Positions 8,870-17,542 are shown, counted from the first letter of the stretch. The stretch is 64,000 nucleotides of DNA from Pseudomonas protegens CHA0 (GCF_000397205.1 NC_021237.1:5129501-5193500), one strand, 5' to 3'. Notes: generated from the letters alone by a model not told the origin. Made by a program: numbers and translations.

Positions 8870-8878
8870 TTATCCACA
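8870..8878 (+). promoter_or_regulatory. DnaA box upstream of nrdA
   Basis: TTATCCACA is a perfect match to the DnaA box consensus. DnaA controls nrdAB in E. coli, so a site in front of nrdA, 31 bp before the first NrdR-type box, is likely functional. Confidence 0.7.
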
Positions 8879-8905
8879 GGCAGTACGTTGCAATCAGCCC
8901 CCCAA

Positions 8906-8952
8906 ACGCATTATCTTGTAGCCCGGCGGCTAAAAATCCCTATATCTAGGGT
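8906..8952 (+). promoter_or_regulatory. paired NrdR boxes upstream of nrdA
   Basis: The cores CATTATCTTG (8909-8918) and CTATATCTAG (8940-8949) fit the NrdR consensus CWATATATWG with few changes. They start exactly 31 bp apart, the three-turn spacing typical of NrdR box pairs. NrdR is the ATP/dATP-sensing repressor of ribonucleotide reductase genes. Confidence 0.75.
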
Positions 8953-9136
8953 TTTGCGCAAAAAACCAAACACAATTCAGCCAAGAAACTCAAGCCCTTT
9001 TCTTGCCCCGTTTGGTGGAACCAATCGCTGTTTCAGAAGACCAAGACCGCGCGTGCGGATGGCATCGTTTTCCACCCTGTCCAGGAGAAAGCGGTACGGG
9101 TGTTGCAGCAACAAGACTGTCACCCACCAGGAATAA

Positions 9137-9160
9137 GGTGCCGAGCCCCGGCTCGGCACC
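9137..9160 (+). repeat. perfect 11-bp hairpin in the nrdA leader
   Basis: GGTGCCGAGCC, CC, GGCTCGGCACC forms a perfect 11-bp stem. No T tract follows, so it does not look like a simple terminator. It lies between the NrdR boxes and nrdA. Confidence 0.6.
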
Positions 9161-9263
9161 CATGACTTCGGCATGGAAGCGGCGCCTATAGCCCCCTTCC
9201 TGAACTGTCCCGAAGTCGTTATGCCCGGCCTATGCCGGCTGTAGTGCTTCAGGACGGAACGGT

Positions 9264-9282
9264 GGGCACCCAAACGGTGCCC
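9264..9282 (+). repeat. hairpin 30 nt before the nrdA start
   Basis: GGGCACC, CAAAC, GGTGCCC forms a 7-bp stem shortly before the ribosome site of nrdA. It could act in translation or message stability. Confidence 0.5.
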
Positions 9283-9311
9283 AAACAAACATAGAGAACG
9301 TGGAGACACCC

Positions 9312-12203
9312 ATGCAAACCGACACAACTCGCGAGAACTCGCAGGCCAATGCGCCGCAGGCCGCCGATTCCACTCAGGATCTGTCTGCTACCGCACCTGG
9401 CCAATTGCGCGTGATCAAGCGTAACGGCACTGTCGTTCCTTATACCGATGACAAGATCACCGTCGCGATCACCAAAGCGTTCCTCGCAGTTGAAGGCGGC
9501 ACCGCCGCTGCCTCGTCGCGAATCCACGACACCGTGGCGCGCCTGACCGAACAGGTCACCGCAACCTTCAAGCGTCGCATGCCTTCGGGCGGCACCATCC
9601 ACATCGAAGAGATCCAGGACCAGGTCGAACTGGCCCTGATGCGCGCCGGCGAGCAGAAAGTCGCCCGCGACTACGTGATCTACCGTGACTCCCGCGCCAA
9701 GGAACGGGCCACCCGCTCCACCAGCGAAGAGCCGGTACAAGCCCACCCTTCGATCCGCATCACCCGCACCGATGGCAGCTTCGCGCCCCTGGACATGGGC
9801 CGCCTGAACACTATCGTCAGCGAAGCCTGCGAAGGCCTGGAAGAAGTCGACGGCGACCTGATCCAGCGCGAAACTCTGAAGAACCTCTACGACGGCGTGG
9901 CACTCAAAGACGTCAACACCGCTCTGGTGATGACTGCCCGCACCCTGGTCGAGCGCGAGCCGAACTACTCGTTCGTGACTGCCCGCCTGCTGATGGACAC
10001 CCTGCGTGCCGAAGGCTTGGGCTTCCTCGAAGTAGCCGAAAGCGCCACCCACCACGAAATGGCCGACCTGTACGCCAAGGCGCTGCCGGCTTACGTCGCC
10101 AAGGGTATCGAGTTCGAATTGCTGAACCCGGTACTGGCCGAGTTCGATCTGGAAAAACTCGGCAAGGCGATCAACCACGAGCGCGACCAGCAGTTCACCT
10201 ACCTGGGCCTGCAGACCCTGTACGACCGCTACTTCATCCACAAGGATGGCGTGCGTTTCGAACTGCCACAGATCTTCTTCATGCGCGTGGCCATGGGCCT
10301 GGCAATCGAAGAGAAACAACGTGAAGACCGCGCCATCGAGTTCTACAACCTGTTGTCGTCCTTCGACTACATGGCTTCGACCCCGACCCTGTTCAACGCC
10401 GGCACCCTGCGTCCACAGCTGTCGAGCTGCTACCTGACCACCGTTCCGGACGACCTGTCAGGCATCTACGGCGCCATCCACGACAACGCCATGCTGTCGA
10501 AATTCGCCGGCGGCCTGGGCAACGACTGGACTCCGGTACGTGCACTGGGCTCCTACATCAAGGGCACCAACGGCAAGTCCCAGGGCGTCGTGCCCTTCCT
10601 GAAAGTGGTCAACGACACCGCGGTAGCCGTGAACCAGGGTGGCAAGCGCAAGGGCGCTGTCTGTGCCTACCTGGAAACCTGGCACATGGACATCGAAGAG
10701 TTCATCGAGCTGCGCAAGAACACCGGTGATGACCGCCGTCGTACCCACGACATGAACACCGCCAACTGGATCCCCGACCTGTTCATGAAGCGCGTCTTCG
10801 ACGACGGCAAGTGGACCCTGTTCTCGCCATCGGAAGTGCCTGATCTGCACGACCTGACCGGCAAGGCCTTCGAAGAGCGCTACGAGTACTACGAAGCCCT
10901 GACCGAGTACAACAAGATCAAGCTGTTCAAGACCGTCCAGGCCAAAGACCTGTGGCGCAAGATGCTGTCCATGCTCTTCGAGACCGGCCACCCATGGCTG
11001 ACCTTCAAGGACCCGTGCAACCTGCGCAGCCCGCAGCAGCACGTGGGCGTGGTCCACAGCTCGAACCTGTGCACCGAGATCACCCTGAACACCAACAAGG
11101 ACGAGATCGCAGTCTGCAACCTGGGCTCGATCAACCTGCCGAACCACATCGTCGACGGCAAGCTGGATACCGCCAAGCTGCAACGCACCGTGAACACTGC
11201 CGTGCGCATGCTCGACAACGTGATCGACATCAACTACTACTCGGTGCCGCAAGCGAAGAACTCCAACTTCAAGCACCGTCCGGTCGGCCTGGGCATCATG
11301 GGCTTCCAGGATGCGCTGTACCTGCAGCACATCGCCTACGGTTCCGACGCAGCCGTCGAGTTCGCCGACAAGTCCATGGAAGCGGTCAGCTACTACGCAA
11401 TCCAGGCTTCCTGCGACCTGGCCGACGAGCGCGGCGCCTACGAGACCTTCCAGGGTTCGCTGTGGTCCAAGGGCATCCTGCCGCTGGATTCGCAACAGAT
11501 CCTGATCGAAGCCCGTGGCCAGAAGTACATCGATGTGGACCTCAACGAATCCCTGGACTGGGCACCGGTTCGCGCCCGTGTACAGAAAGGCATTCGTAAC
11601 TCCAACATCATGGCCATCGCACCGACCGCCACCATCGCCAACATCACCGGCGTGTCGCAGTCGATCGAACCGACCTATCAGAACCTCTATGTGAAATCCA
11701 ACCTGTCGGGCGAATTCACCGTGATCAACCCGTACCTGGTTCGCGACCTGAAGGCTCGCGGTCTGTGGGACTCGGTCATGATCAACGACCTGAAGTACTA
11801 CGACGGTTCGGTACAGCAGATCGAGCGCATCCCGCAGGAGCTCAAGGAGCTCTACGCGACTGCCTTCGAAGTGGAAACCAAGTGGATCGTCGACGCCGCC
11901 AGCCGTCGCCAGAAGTGGATCGACCAGGCTCAGTCGCTGAACCTGTACATCGCCGGCGCTTCGGGCAAGAAGCTGGACGTGACCTACCGCATGGCTTGGT
12001 ACCGTGGCCTGAAAACCACCTACTACCTCCGCGCCCTGGCCGCCACCAGCACCGAGAAGTCCACCATCAACACCGGCAAGCTGAACGCTGTTTCCAGCGG
12101 CGGCAACCACGGTGACGACTCGGTCCTCGCGGCTCCAGCCGGCCCAGCTCCTGTACCTAAGGCTTGCGCCATCGACGAGCCGGATTGCGAAGCTTGCCAA
12201 TAA
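9312..12203 (+). CDS. nrdA: class Ia ribonucleoside-diphosphate reductase, alpha subunit
   Basis: A 963-residue NrdA. Residues about 30-125 form a complete ATP-cone (VIKRNGTVVPYTDDKITVAI), and a second cone follows (IRITRTDGSFAPLDMGRLN), as in P. aeruginosa NrdA. Active-site cysteines lie in LSSCYLTTVPDDL and NLCTEITLNTN, and the C-terminal redox cysteines in CAIDEPDCEACQ. It reduces ribonucleoside diphosphates with NrdB. The ATG at 9312 is chosen over an in-frame GTG at 9300 because GGAG lies six bases before it. nrdB is not next to it but about 48 kb away. Confidence 0.97.
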   Translation: MQTDTTRENSQANAPQAADSTQDLSATAPGQLRVIKRNGTVVPYTDDKITVAITKAFLAVEGGTAAASSRIHDTVARLTEQVTATFKRRMPSGGTIHIEEIQDQVELALMRAGEQKVARDYVIYRDSRAKERATRSTSEEPVQAHPSIRITRTDGSFAPLDMGRLNTIVSEACEGLEEVDGDLIQRETLKNLYDGVALKDVNTALVMTARTLVEREPNYSFVTARLLMDTLRAEGLGFLEVAESATHHEMADLYAKALPAYVAKGIEFELLNPVLAEFDLEKLGKAINHERDQQFTYLGLQTLYDRYFIHKDGVRFELPQIFFMRVAMGLAIEEKQREDRAIEFYNLLSSFDYMASTPTLFNAGTLRPQLSSCYLTTVPDDLSGIYGAIHDNAMLSKFAGGLGNDWTPVRALGSYIKGTNGKSQGVVPFLKVVNDTAVAVNQGGKRKGAVCAYLETWHMDIEEFIELRKNTGDDRRRTHDMNTANWIPDLFMKRVFDDGKWTLFSPSEVPDLHDLTGKAFEERYEYYEALTEYNKIKLFKTVQAKDLWRKMLSMLFETGHPWLTFKDPCNLRSPQQHVGVVHSSNLCTEITLNTNKDEIAVCNLGSINLPNHIVDGKLDTAKLQRTVNTAVRMLDNVIDINYYSVPQAKNSNFKHRPVGLGIMGFQDALYLQHIAYGSDAAVEFADKSMEAVSYYAIQASCDLADERGAYETFQGSLWSKGILPLDSQQILIEARGQKYIDVDLNESLDWAPVRARVQKGIRNSNIMAIAPTATIANITGVSQSIEPTYQNLYVKSNLSGEFTVINPYLVRDLKARGLWDSVMINDLKYYDGSVQQIERIPQELKELYATAFEVETKWIVDAASRRQKWIDQAQSLNLYIAGASGKKLDVTYRMAWYRGLKTTYYLRALAATSTEKSTINTGKLNAVSSGGNHGDDSVLAAPAGPAPVPKACAIDEPDCEACQ

Positions 12204-12213
12204 GCTGAGCCGA

Positions 12214-12277
12214 CAGGTGCCTGCGGGCACCTGCCCCACCCCCCGATAGACCTCCGGTTTATCGGGGGTTTTCTTTT
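12214..12277 (+). terminator. nrdA terminator (tandem hairpins)
   Basis: A first hairpin (CAGGTGC at 12214, GCACCTG at 12227) is followed by CCCCCGATA at 12240 pairing with TATCGGGGG at 12260, then TTTTCTTTT. The second hairpin has the shape of an intrinsic terminator just after the nrdA stop. Confidence 0.85.
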
Positions 12278-12302
12278 GCCCGCAACAAAGCTGCAGGAGC
12301 CT

Positions 12303-12362
12303 GCTTGCCAGCGAAGAGGCCCGAAGCCTTGCACTGCACCGAGAGCGCCTTCGCTGGCAAGC
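12303..12362. repeat. REP-type inverted repeat between nrdA and flgE
   Basis: GCTTGCCAGCGAAG at 12303-12316 and its exact complement at 12349-12362 are the arms of a REP-like pair, the CTTCGCTGGCAAGC form common in intergenic regions of fluorescent pseudomonads. It sits in the gap where nrdA meets flgE. Confidence 0.75.
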
Positions 12363-12414
12363 CAGCCCCTGCGGCAGCGGTTCTTGCAGAGCGAACAGCA
12401 CTATCGAACAGGCA

Positions 12415-12442
12415 CAAAAAAGCCCCTCGAGGAGGGGCTTTT
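12415..12442 (-). terminator. terminator of flgBCDE (bidirectional shape)
   Basis: AGCCCCT, CGAGG, AGGGGCT with an A run on one side and a T run on the other. It lies right after the flgE stop codon (12468) on the minus strand and could also back up termination from nrdA. Confidence 0.8.
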
Positions 12443-12467
12443 CGTAAAGCGTTTCAGCCAACCTGCA

Positions 12468-13811
12468 TCAGGTCATCTGGATGATGGTCTGCATGATGGT
12501 GCTCTGGGTGGAGATGGTCTTGGCGTTCGCCTGATAGTTGCTCTGGGCCTTGATCAGGTTTACCAGTTCGTTGGTCAGGTTGACGTTGGACTCTTCCAGG
12601 GAGTTGGACTGAATCGCCCCCAGGGTGCCAGTCTTCGGCGCGTCATAACCTGGAATACCGGACGAGTAGGTCTCTTTCCACTGAGTGCCGCCTACCGGCT
12701 GCAGGCCCTGCTCGTTGGTGAAGCTGGCCAGGGAGATCTGACCGATCGGCTTGGTCTGCTCGTTGCTGAAGTTGGCCAGCATCACACCGGTGCCATCGAT
12801 GGTCAGGCTGCTGATCTGGCCAGTGGAGTAGCCGTTCTGCGCGATCACCGAGCGGGTGCTTTCGCCAAACACCGAACCGGTTTTGGTCATGTCGATGCTG
12901 ACACCGTTAGGTGCAGGCTTGGCGCCATTGGGAGTGAACACGCCGTTAGTGACGGTACCCGGGGTCCAGGCCGCAGCCGACATGACAATGCTGTTACCGG
13001 TAATGGTATACGGCGTGGTCCCAGGCGCAGCTGGCGGGGTCATGCTGCTGAGCTTGCCCGACGAGTCGAACTTCATGGTGATCGGCGACTGGTTGGCCAT
13101 GGTGAATGCAGTACCGTCCGGGTTGCGACCATCAATCAGCGTGTAGGTTTGCCACTCATTGGCGTTCGGCGTCTTGATCATGTACTGATCCATGACGTGC
13201 TTGTTGCCCTGGGTGTCATACACAGGCGTGCTGAACTGCTTGGTGTAGGTGGTGTTGTCGGTCGGATTGAACACATAGGCCGGAGTGGTCGCACCCACAT
13301 CGATCGGCGTCGAATCGGAGTTCAGGTTGATCGTCGAGGAGATCGAGTCGGTTGGCTTTGGCGCCAGGTTCGAAGTATCGATCCGCAGGTCGGTCAGCAC
13401 ACCGTTGATGATCTTGCCGTTGGCATCGACCGCATAACCTTGCAGGCGGGCAGTGCCGTCACTGTTGGTGATGTAGCCTTCCTTGTCGGTCTTGAAGGTA
13501 CCGGCACGGGTGTAGGTCAGGGAGCCGTTGGTGCTCAGCACGAAGAAGCCCTGGCCCTGGATGCCCATGTCCAGCACATTACCGGTGTTGTTGATATCAC
13601 CGTTGGTGAACTGCTGGGAAACGTTGGCCAGGCGCACACCGTTACCAATCACCTGGGTGCCGCTGCCCAGCTTGGTGGCCGAATAGACGTCGGCGAACTC
13701 CGCACGGGAGGATTTGAAGCCGGTGGTAGCGACGTTGGCGATGTTGTTGCCGGTAACGTCCAGCTGTTTGTTGGCAGCGTAGAGACCGCTAAGGCCGATA
13801 TTGAAAGACAT
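12468..13811 (-). CDS. flgE: flagellar hook protein FlgE
   Basis: A 447-residue hook protein. The N-terminal rod/hook helix signature is MSFNIGLSGLYAANKQLDVT followed by GNNIANVATTGFK. The variable central domain (about residues 90-350) is rich in Thr, Asn and Ser. The C-terminal helix reads SLEESNVNLTNELVNLIKAQSNYQANAKTIS, with the sequence split here only by reading. It assembles into the flexible hook between rod and filament, using FlgD as cap. It is the last gene of flgBCDE here; flgF does not follow it. Confidence 0.95.
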   Translation of the reverse strand: MSFNIGLSGLYAANKQLDVTGNNIANVATTGFKSSRAEFADVYSATKLGSGTQVIGNGVRLANVSQQFTNGDINNTGNVLDMGIQGQGFFVLSTNGSLTYTRAGTFKTDKEGYITNSDGTARLQGYAVDANGKIINGVLTDLRIDTSNLAPKPTDSISSTINLNSDSTPIDVGATTPAYVFNPTDNTTYTKQFSTPVYDTQGNKHVMDQYMIKTPNANEWQTYTLIDGRNPDGTAFTMANQSPITMKFDSSGKLSSMTPPAAPGTTPYTITGNSIVMSAAAWTPGTVTNGVFTPNGAKPAPNGVSIDMTKTGSVFGESTRSVIAQNGYSTGQISSLTIDGTGVMLANFSNEQTKPIGQISLASFTNEQGLQPVGGTQWKETYSSGIPGYDAPKTGTLGAIQSNSLEESNVNLTNELVNLIKAQSNYQANAKTISTQSTIMQTIIQMT

Positions 13812-13840
13812 ATTCCACTCCTTGTGCCGGTTAGTCGGCT

Positions 13841-14569
13841 CTAGATACCAATGGTTTGTACTTTGGACAGGGCAATCGGGCTGCTCATGCCGGCGAGGTT
13901 CAACATCAACTCGCCGCCGGTCTGGCTGATGGTCACGCTATTGACCGTGGCCGGCAGGTAGGTGATCAGATCAGTGCCCTTGCCATCGATGGTGGTGCTG
14001 GCCTTGAAGGTGTAGTTGCCCGGATCCGCCTTGGTGCCGTCAGTCTTGGTGCCATCCCAGACAAAGCTGGCGTTGCCGGCCTTCTGGCTGCCCATGTCGA
14101 TGGTCTTGACGGTATTGCCGTCCTTGTCGGTGACGGTCACGGTGACCGAGTTCACGCTGGATGGCACGGTGACCGAGCCGGTCATGCTCTTGCTGGTGTC
14201 GACCTGGGTAGTGCCGGTCTGCACGATGACCGAGCGCCCCACCAGGGACGAAGCCTGCAAGGCCTGGGAAGACTTGTAGTTACCCGTGATCGCATTCACC
14301 GAGGAGTTGAGGGTGGTGATGCCTTCCAGGGTGGAGAACTGCGCCAACTGCGCAACGAACGCACTGTTGTCCTGCGGATCCAGCGGGTTCTGGTTGTTCA
14401 GCTGGGTTACCAGCAGCTTGAGGAATGCGTCCTTGCCCAGGCTCTGTTTGCCGGTGGCGCTGTTGGTCGCCGCGGCCAGGCCGTCGGCGCTGGTATTGCT
14501 CGTCGTTTTCGACGAATTCGCCAGGATATCCTTGAGGGATGGGGCGTTGGTGGTATCAGTAACGCTCAT
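13841..14569 (-). CDS. flgD: flagellar hook assembly protein FlgD
   Basis: A 242-residue hook cap protein. The conserved N-terminal region has LGKDAFLKLLVTQLNNQNPL and FVAQLAQFSTLEGI. The C-terminal part is a tandem FlgD tudor/Ig-like domain with FVWDGTKTDG and the ending ALSKVQTIGI. FlgD caps the growing hook and is removed once the hook is complete. It lies between flgC and flgE with short gaps, in one transcription unit. Confidence 0.94.
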   Translation of the reverse strand: MSVTDTTNAPSLKDILANSSKTTSNTSADGLAAATNSATGKQSLGKDAFLKLLVTQLNNQNPLDPQDNSAFVAQLAQFSTLEGITTLNSSVNAITGNYKSSQALQASSLVGRSVIVQTGTTQVDTSKSMTGSVTVPSSVNSVTVTVTDKDGNTVKTIDMGSQKAGNASFVWDGTKTDGTKADPGNYTFKASTTIDGKGTDLITYLPATVNSVTISQTGGELMLNLAGMSSPIALSKVQTIGI

Positions 14570-14584
14570 GGTCTTCGCCCCTTA

Positions 14585-15028
14585 TCACTGACCCAGGGTC
14601 AGGACCTTCTGCATCATGGTTTTGGCGGTGTTCATCATTTCAGCGTTGGTCTGGAACGAACGGCTGGCAGAAATCATGTCGGCCATTTCTTCCACCACGT
14701 TGACGTTGGGGTAGTAGACATAACCCTTGGCATCAGCGGCGGGATGGTTCGGCTCGTAACGAGCTTCGAGGTTGCTCTGGTCTTCGACCACACCCAGTAC
14801 CTGCACGCCCTGGCCGGCAGCGTCCTGGTTCTGGAACAGCGAGTCGCTGCCGCCGCTTTGCGCACCCTGGAACATGGTGGCAAACACCGGGTGACGAGCG
14901 CGGTAGGTCTGGTCGATGCTCGACGAGACGCTCTCGGCGTTGGCGATGTTACTGGCGACGGTGTTCAGACGGGTGGTCTGGGCGCTCATGCCACTACCGG
15001 CAATATTGAAAACACTGGCGAGGGACAT
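14585..15028 (-). CDS. flgC: flagellar basal-body rod protein FlgC
   Basis: A 147-residue proximal rod protein. It begins MSLASVFNIAGSGMSAQTTR with the rod signature LNTVASNIANAES, and ends in the conserved helix EMADMISASRSFQTNAEMMN. It forms part of the periplasmic rod with FlgB, FlgF and FlgG. It starts 3 nt after the flgB stop codon, so the two are very probably co-translated. Confidence 0.95.
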   Translation of the reverse strand: MSLASVFNIAGSGMSAQTTRLNTVASNIANAESVSSSIDQTYRARHPVFATMFQGAQSGGSDSLFQNQDAAGQGVQVLGVVEDQSNLEARYEPNHPAADAKGYVYYPNVNVVEEMADMISASRSFQTNAEMMNTAKTMMQKVLTLGQ

Positions 15029-15031
15029 GGA

Positions 15032-15439
15032 TTACTCTCCGCGCAGGGCTGCTACCAGCCCTTTGAATTTGCTGTTGAGCAGCGTGAAGCTGGCCTGGAA
15101 ATCCACCGAGTTCTGCGCGTAGCTCGATTGCTCCAGCTGGGCGTCCACGGTGTTCTGGTCGATCGAAGGTTGCATCGGGGTGCGATACAGCAGCGATTCA
15201 TCACCACTGCTCAAGCCCTGGGCTTCGATATGCCGGTTGTTGGTCATGTTCAACGCGAAGGTACCGTTCTGGGCCTTCTGATTCTGCTCGGCAAGCACGG
15301 CAGAGAAGTCCAGGTCCCGAGCCTTGTAGTTCGGGGTATCGGCGTTGGCGATGTTGTTGGCCAGAACTTCGGCACGCTTGGCGCGAAAGCCAAGGGCCTG
15401 TTCGTGGATACCGAGCGCTTTATCGAAGCTGATGCTCAT
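15032..15439 (-). CDS. flgB: flagellar basal-body rod protein FlgB
   Basis: A 135-residue proximal rod protein beginning MSISFDKALGIHEQALGFRA, with the rod signature EVLANNIANADTPNYKARD and a C-terminal helix containing FTLLNSKFKGLVAALRGE. The ATG at 15439 is chosen since it begins the conserved region; an in-frame upstream codon would extend past the promoter. It is the first gene of flgBCDE, behind a sigma-54 promoter 44-60 bp upstream. Confidence 0.94.
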   Translation of the reverse strand: MSISFDKALGIHEQALGFRAKRAEVLANNIANADTPNYKARDLDFSAVLAEQNQKAQNGTFALNMTNNRHIEAQGLSSGDESLLYRTPMQPSIDQNTVDAQLEQSSYAQNSVDFQASFTLLNSKFKGLVAALRGE

Positions 15440-15483
15440 GGCGGAAACCTTTGGGTGACCTGATTTTTCGTAACTCGGATATA

Positions 15484-15498
15484 GCAAGCTGCGTGCCA
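15484..15498 (-). promoter_or_regulatory. sigma-54 promoter of flgBCDE
   Basis: On the minus strand TGGCACG, CAGC, TTGCT is a perfect -24/-12 element with GG and GC ten bases apart. The predicted start near 15472 gives a 33-nt leader to the flgB ATG. RpoN with FleQ drives such class II flagellar operons in Pseudomonas. Confidence 0.85.
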
Positions 15499-15642
15499 AG
15501 TCATCAAACCCCGTATTTCAAGGGTTTGCCGGCGACGGCAAGGCGGCAATGCCAGAAAAGCGGCAACGGATTTCCGCGAAACACCGGCAAAGCGGCAACC
15601 ACCCTGCCGCTTTCAGCCGGCGCGTCAGATAATTGCAGGCAC

Positions 15643-15671
15643 AAAAAAGGAGGCCCAATGGCCTCCTTTTT
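15643..15671 (-). terminator. terminator after cheR
   Basis: GGAGGCC, CAAT, GGCCTCC with six A on one side and five T on the other. It separates cheV-cheR from the flgB promoter. Confidence 0.85.
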
Positions 15672-15690
15672 CGGTACGACGATCTGCTGG

Positions 15691-16518
15691 CTACTTGGCC
15701 TGGTAGATGATGCCCGGACTGCATTGCACCATCTGATAATGATCCGGCAGCCCATTGAGGGCTTCGGAAGCCCCCAGGAACAGGTAGCCGCCAGGCTTCA
15801 GGGTGCTGTGAATGCGCATCAGGATGTCCTTCTTGACCTCCGCCGAGAAGTAGATCAACACATTGCGACAGAACACGATGTCGAACTTGCCGAGACTGGC
15901 GTAGCTGTCCAGCAGGTTGAACGAGCGGAACTCCACGCGGCTCTTGATCGGCGCCTTGACCACCCAGCGCCCCGGCCCCTTGGGCTCGAAGTAACGCTGC
16001 AGGCGCTCGGCCGACAGGCCACGTCCAATTGCCAGGCTGTCATATTCACCGGTCTTGCAGTTGTTGAGCATGGTCCCGGACAGATCAGTGGCAACGATCT
16101 GCACCCCCATCTTCAACTGCCCCATGTTGCTACGCTCGAACTCATCGATGGACATCGACAGCGAGTAGGGCTCCTGCCCCGACGAACAGGCCGCCGACCA
16201 GATGCGCAAGCGTTGGTTGGGGCTGGCCTTGATGGCTTCGGGAAGCACCTTGTTCTTCAACACCTCGAATGGGTAGGTGTCGCGAAACCACAAGGTTTCG
16301 TTGGTCGTCATGGCATCCACGACCATCTCGCGCAAACCACTGCGGGGCTGGGTCTGAATCCGCTGGACCAGCTCACCCAAGGTTTTTATCCCTTGCTGCT
16401 CCATCAGTTTGTTGAGACGGCTCGAGACTAGATATTGCTTATTTTCCCCGAGCAAAATACCACAGGCTTTTTCCAGGAAGACCCGGAACTGTTCAAAATC
16501 CAAATTACCCGTAGACAA
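15691..16518 (-). CDS. cheR: chemotaxis protein methyltransferase CheR
   Basis: A 275-residue enzyme that methylates glutamates of chemoreceptors with S-adenosylmethionine. The N-terminal helical domain (FEQFRVFLEKACGILL) is followed by the methyltransferase core with MTTNETLWFRDTYPF, IWSAACSSGQEPYSL, ATDLSGTML, FDIVFCRNVLIYF and LKPGGYLFLGASE. The reading frame begins with TTG at 16518 (STGNLDFEQF); no ATG fits the conserved start, so this is an unusual start codon. It follows cheV after 43 bp in the same orientation, next to flg genes as in P. aeruginosa. Confidence 0.93.
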   Translation of the reverse strand: MSTGNLDFEQFRVFLEKACGILLGENKQYLVSSRLNKLMEQQGIKTLGELVQRIQTQPRSGLREMVVDAMTTNETLWFRDTYPFEVLKNKVLPEAIKASPNQRLRIWSAACSSGQEPYSLSMSIDEFERSNMGQLKMGVQIVATDLSGTMLNNCKTGEYDSLAIGRGLSAERLQRYFEPKGPGRWVVKAPIKSRVEFRSFNLLDSYASLGKFDIVFCRNVLIYFSAEVKKDILMRIHSTLKPGGYLFLGASEALNGLPDHYQMVQCSPGIIYQAK

Positions 16519-16561
16519 TGCTGCCGCCTCTTAAATCTTATGTCCGCCAGGGCGAGTGCCC

Positions 16562-17494
16562 TTAGCTGTGATCTGCTGCTTTGATCCGGTCGACTACCCG
16601 GGATGCCAGGTCATCAGGGCGGAACTTGGCAAGGAAGTCATCGGCACCGACCTTCTTCACCATCGCCTGATTGAACACCCCTGACAACGAAGTATGCAGG
16701 ATGATATGCAGCTTTTGCATGCGTGGATCATTACGTATCTCGGCCGTGAGGGTGTAACCGTCCATTTCGGGCATCTCGATGTCGGAAATCATCATGAGGA
16801 ATTCCTCTTCCGGCTTCTTGCCCTCGTCCACCAGTTTGCGCAAGTAATCCAGCGCTTGCCGGCCATCATTCAATGCCACTACCTCGACACCTACGGTTTG
16901 CAGGCAACGGGTGACCTGCTTGCGTGCCACCGACGAGTCATCGACGGTCAGCACCCGCAGGGAAACAGCCTTGTGCTGGGTTTCGACATCCACCACTCCT
17001 GCCGAGATCGCCTCCGAGGTCGGCGCGACTTCCGCCAGGATCTTCTCCACGTCGATGATTTCCACCAACTGGTTGTCCACCCGAGTGACCGCCGTCAGGT
17101 AGTGATCGCGTCCGGTCCCCTTGGGCGGCGGATGGATCTCTTCCCAGTTCATGTTGACGATGCGCTCCACCGAGCGCACCAGGAAACCCTGGGTCTTGGT
17201 GTTGTACTCAGTGATGATGACGAACGGATTGCTCTGGTCCTGCAGGCCACCAGAACCCGTAGCCATTGCCAGATCCAGGATCGGAATGGTTGCCCCTCGT
17301 ATATTCGCGACACCGCACACCACAGGACTGGATTTGGGCATCAGGGTCAGCTTAGGGCATTGCAGCACCTCGCGAACCTTGAATACGTTGATCCCGTAGA
17401 GCTGCCCACCGTCCAGACGGAACAGCAACAACTCTAGTCGATTCTGCCCAACCAATTGCGTGCGCTGGTTCACCGAATCCATTACACCAGCCAT
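16562..17494 (-). CDS. cheV: chemotaxis coupling protein CheV
   Basis: A 310-residue fusion of a CheW-like domain and a receiver domain. Residues 10-160 carry LLLFRLDGGQLYGINVFKVREVL and GVANIRGATIPILDLA. The receiver part has VLTVDDSSVARKQVTRCL, the phosphoacceptor in MMISDIEMPEMDG, and FLAKFRPDD, where the usual lysine is kept in the LAK motif. It couples receptors to CheA and may tune signalling by phosphorylation. The ATG at 17494 has GGGGAG seven bases upstream; longer in-frame starts lack this. Confidence 0.93.
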   Translation of the reverse strand: MAGVMDSVNQRTQLVGQNRLELLLFRLDGGQLYGINVFKVREVLQCPKLTLMPKSSPVVCGVANIRGATIPILDLAMATGSGGLQDQSNPFVIITEYNTKTQGFLVRSVERIVNMNWEEIHPPPKGTGRDHYLTAVTRVDNQLVEIIDVEKILAEVAPTSEAISAGVVDVETQHKAVSLRVLTVDDSSVARKQVTRCLQTVGVEVVALNDGRQALDYLRKLVDEGKKPEEEFLMMISDIEMPEMDGYTLTAEIRNDPRMQKLHIILHTSLSGVFNQAMVKKVGADDFLAKFRPDDLASRVVDRIKAADHS

Positions 17495-17542
17495 GCCCAG
17501 ACTCCCCAAAGCTTTAAGATCCGACGCACGCTCATTGCTAAA

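Larger units (their letters stand above)
8526..9311. other. long intergenic region: nrdA control region
   Basis: This 786-bp gap holds no convincing gene. The first 300 bp carry the upstream region of the minus-strand two-component operon, with no motif I can name. From 8870 on it contains a DnaA box, two NrdR-type boxes and two strong hairpins in what would be the nrdA leader; these are listed separately. Confidence 0.7.

Noticed and set aside
10458..12461. A 667-codon open frame on the minus strand opposite nrdA
   Set aside because: It lies entirely antisense to nrdA and its terminator region. High GC bias in third positions produces such shadow frames; its composition (Val/Gly/Gln-rich) fits no family.
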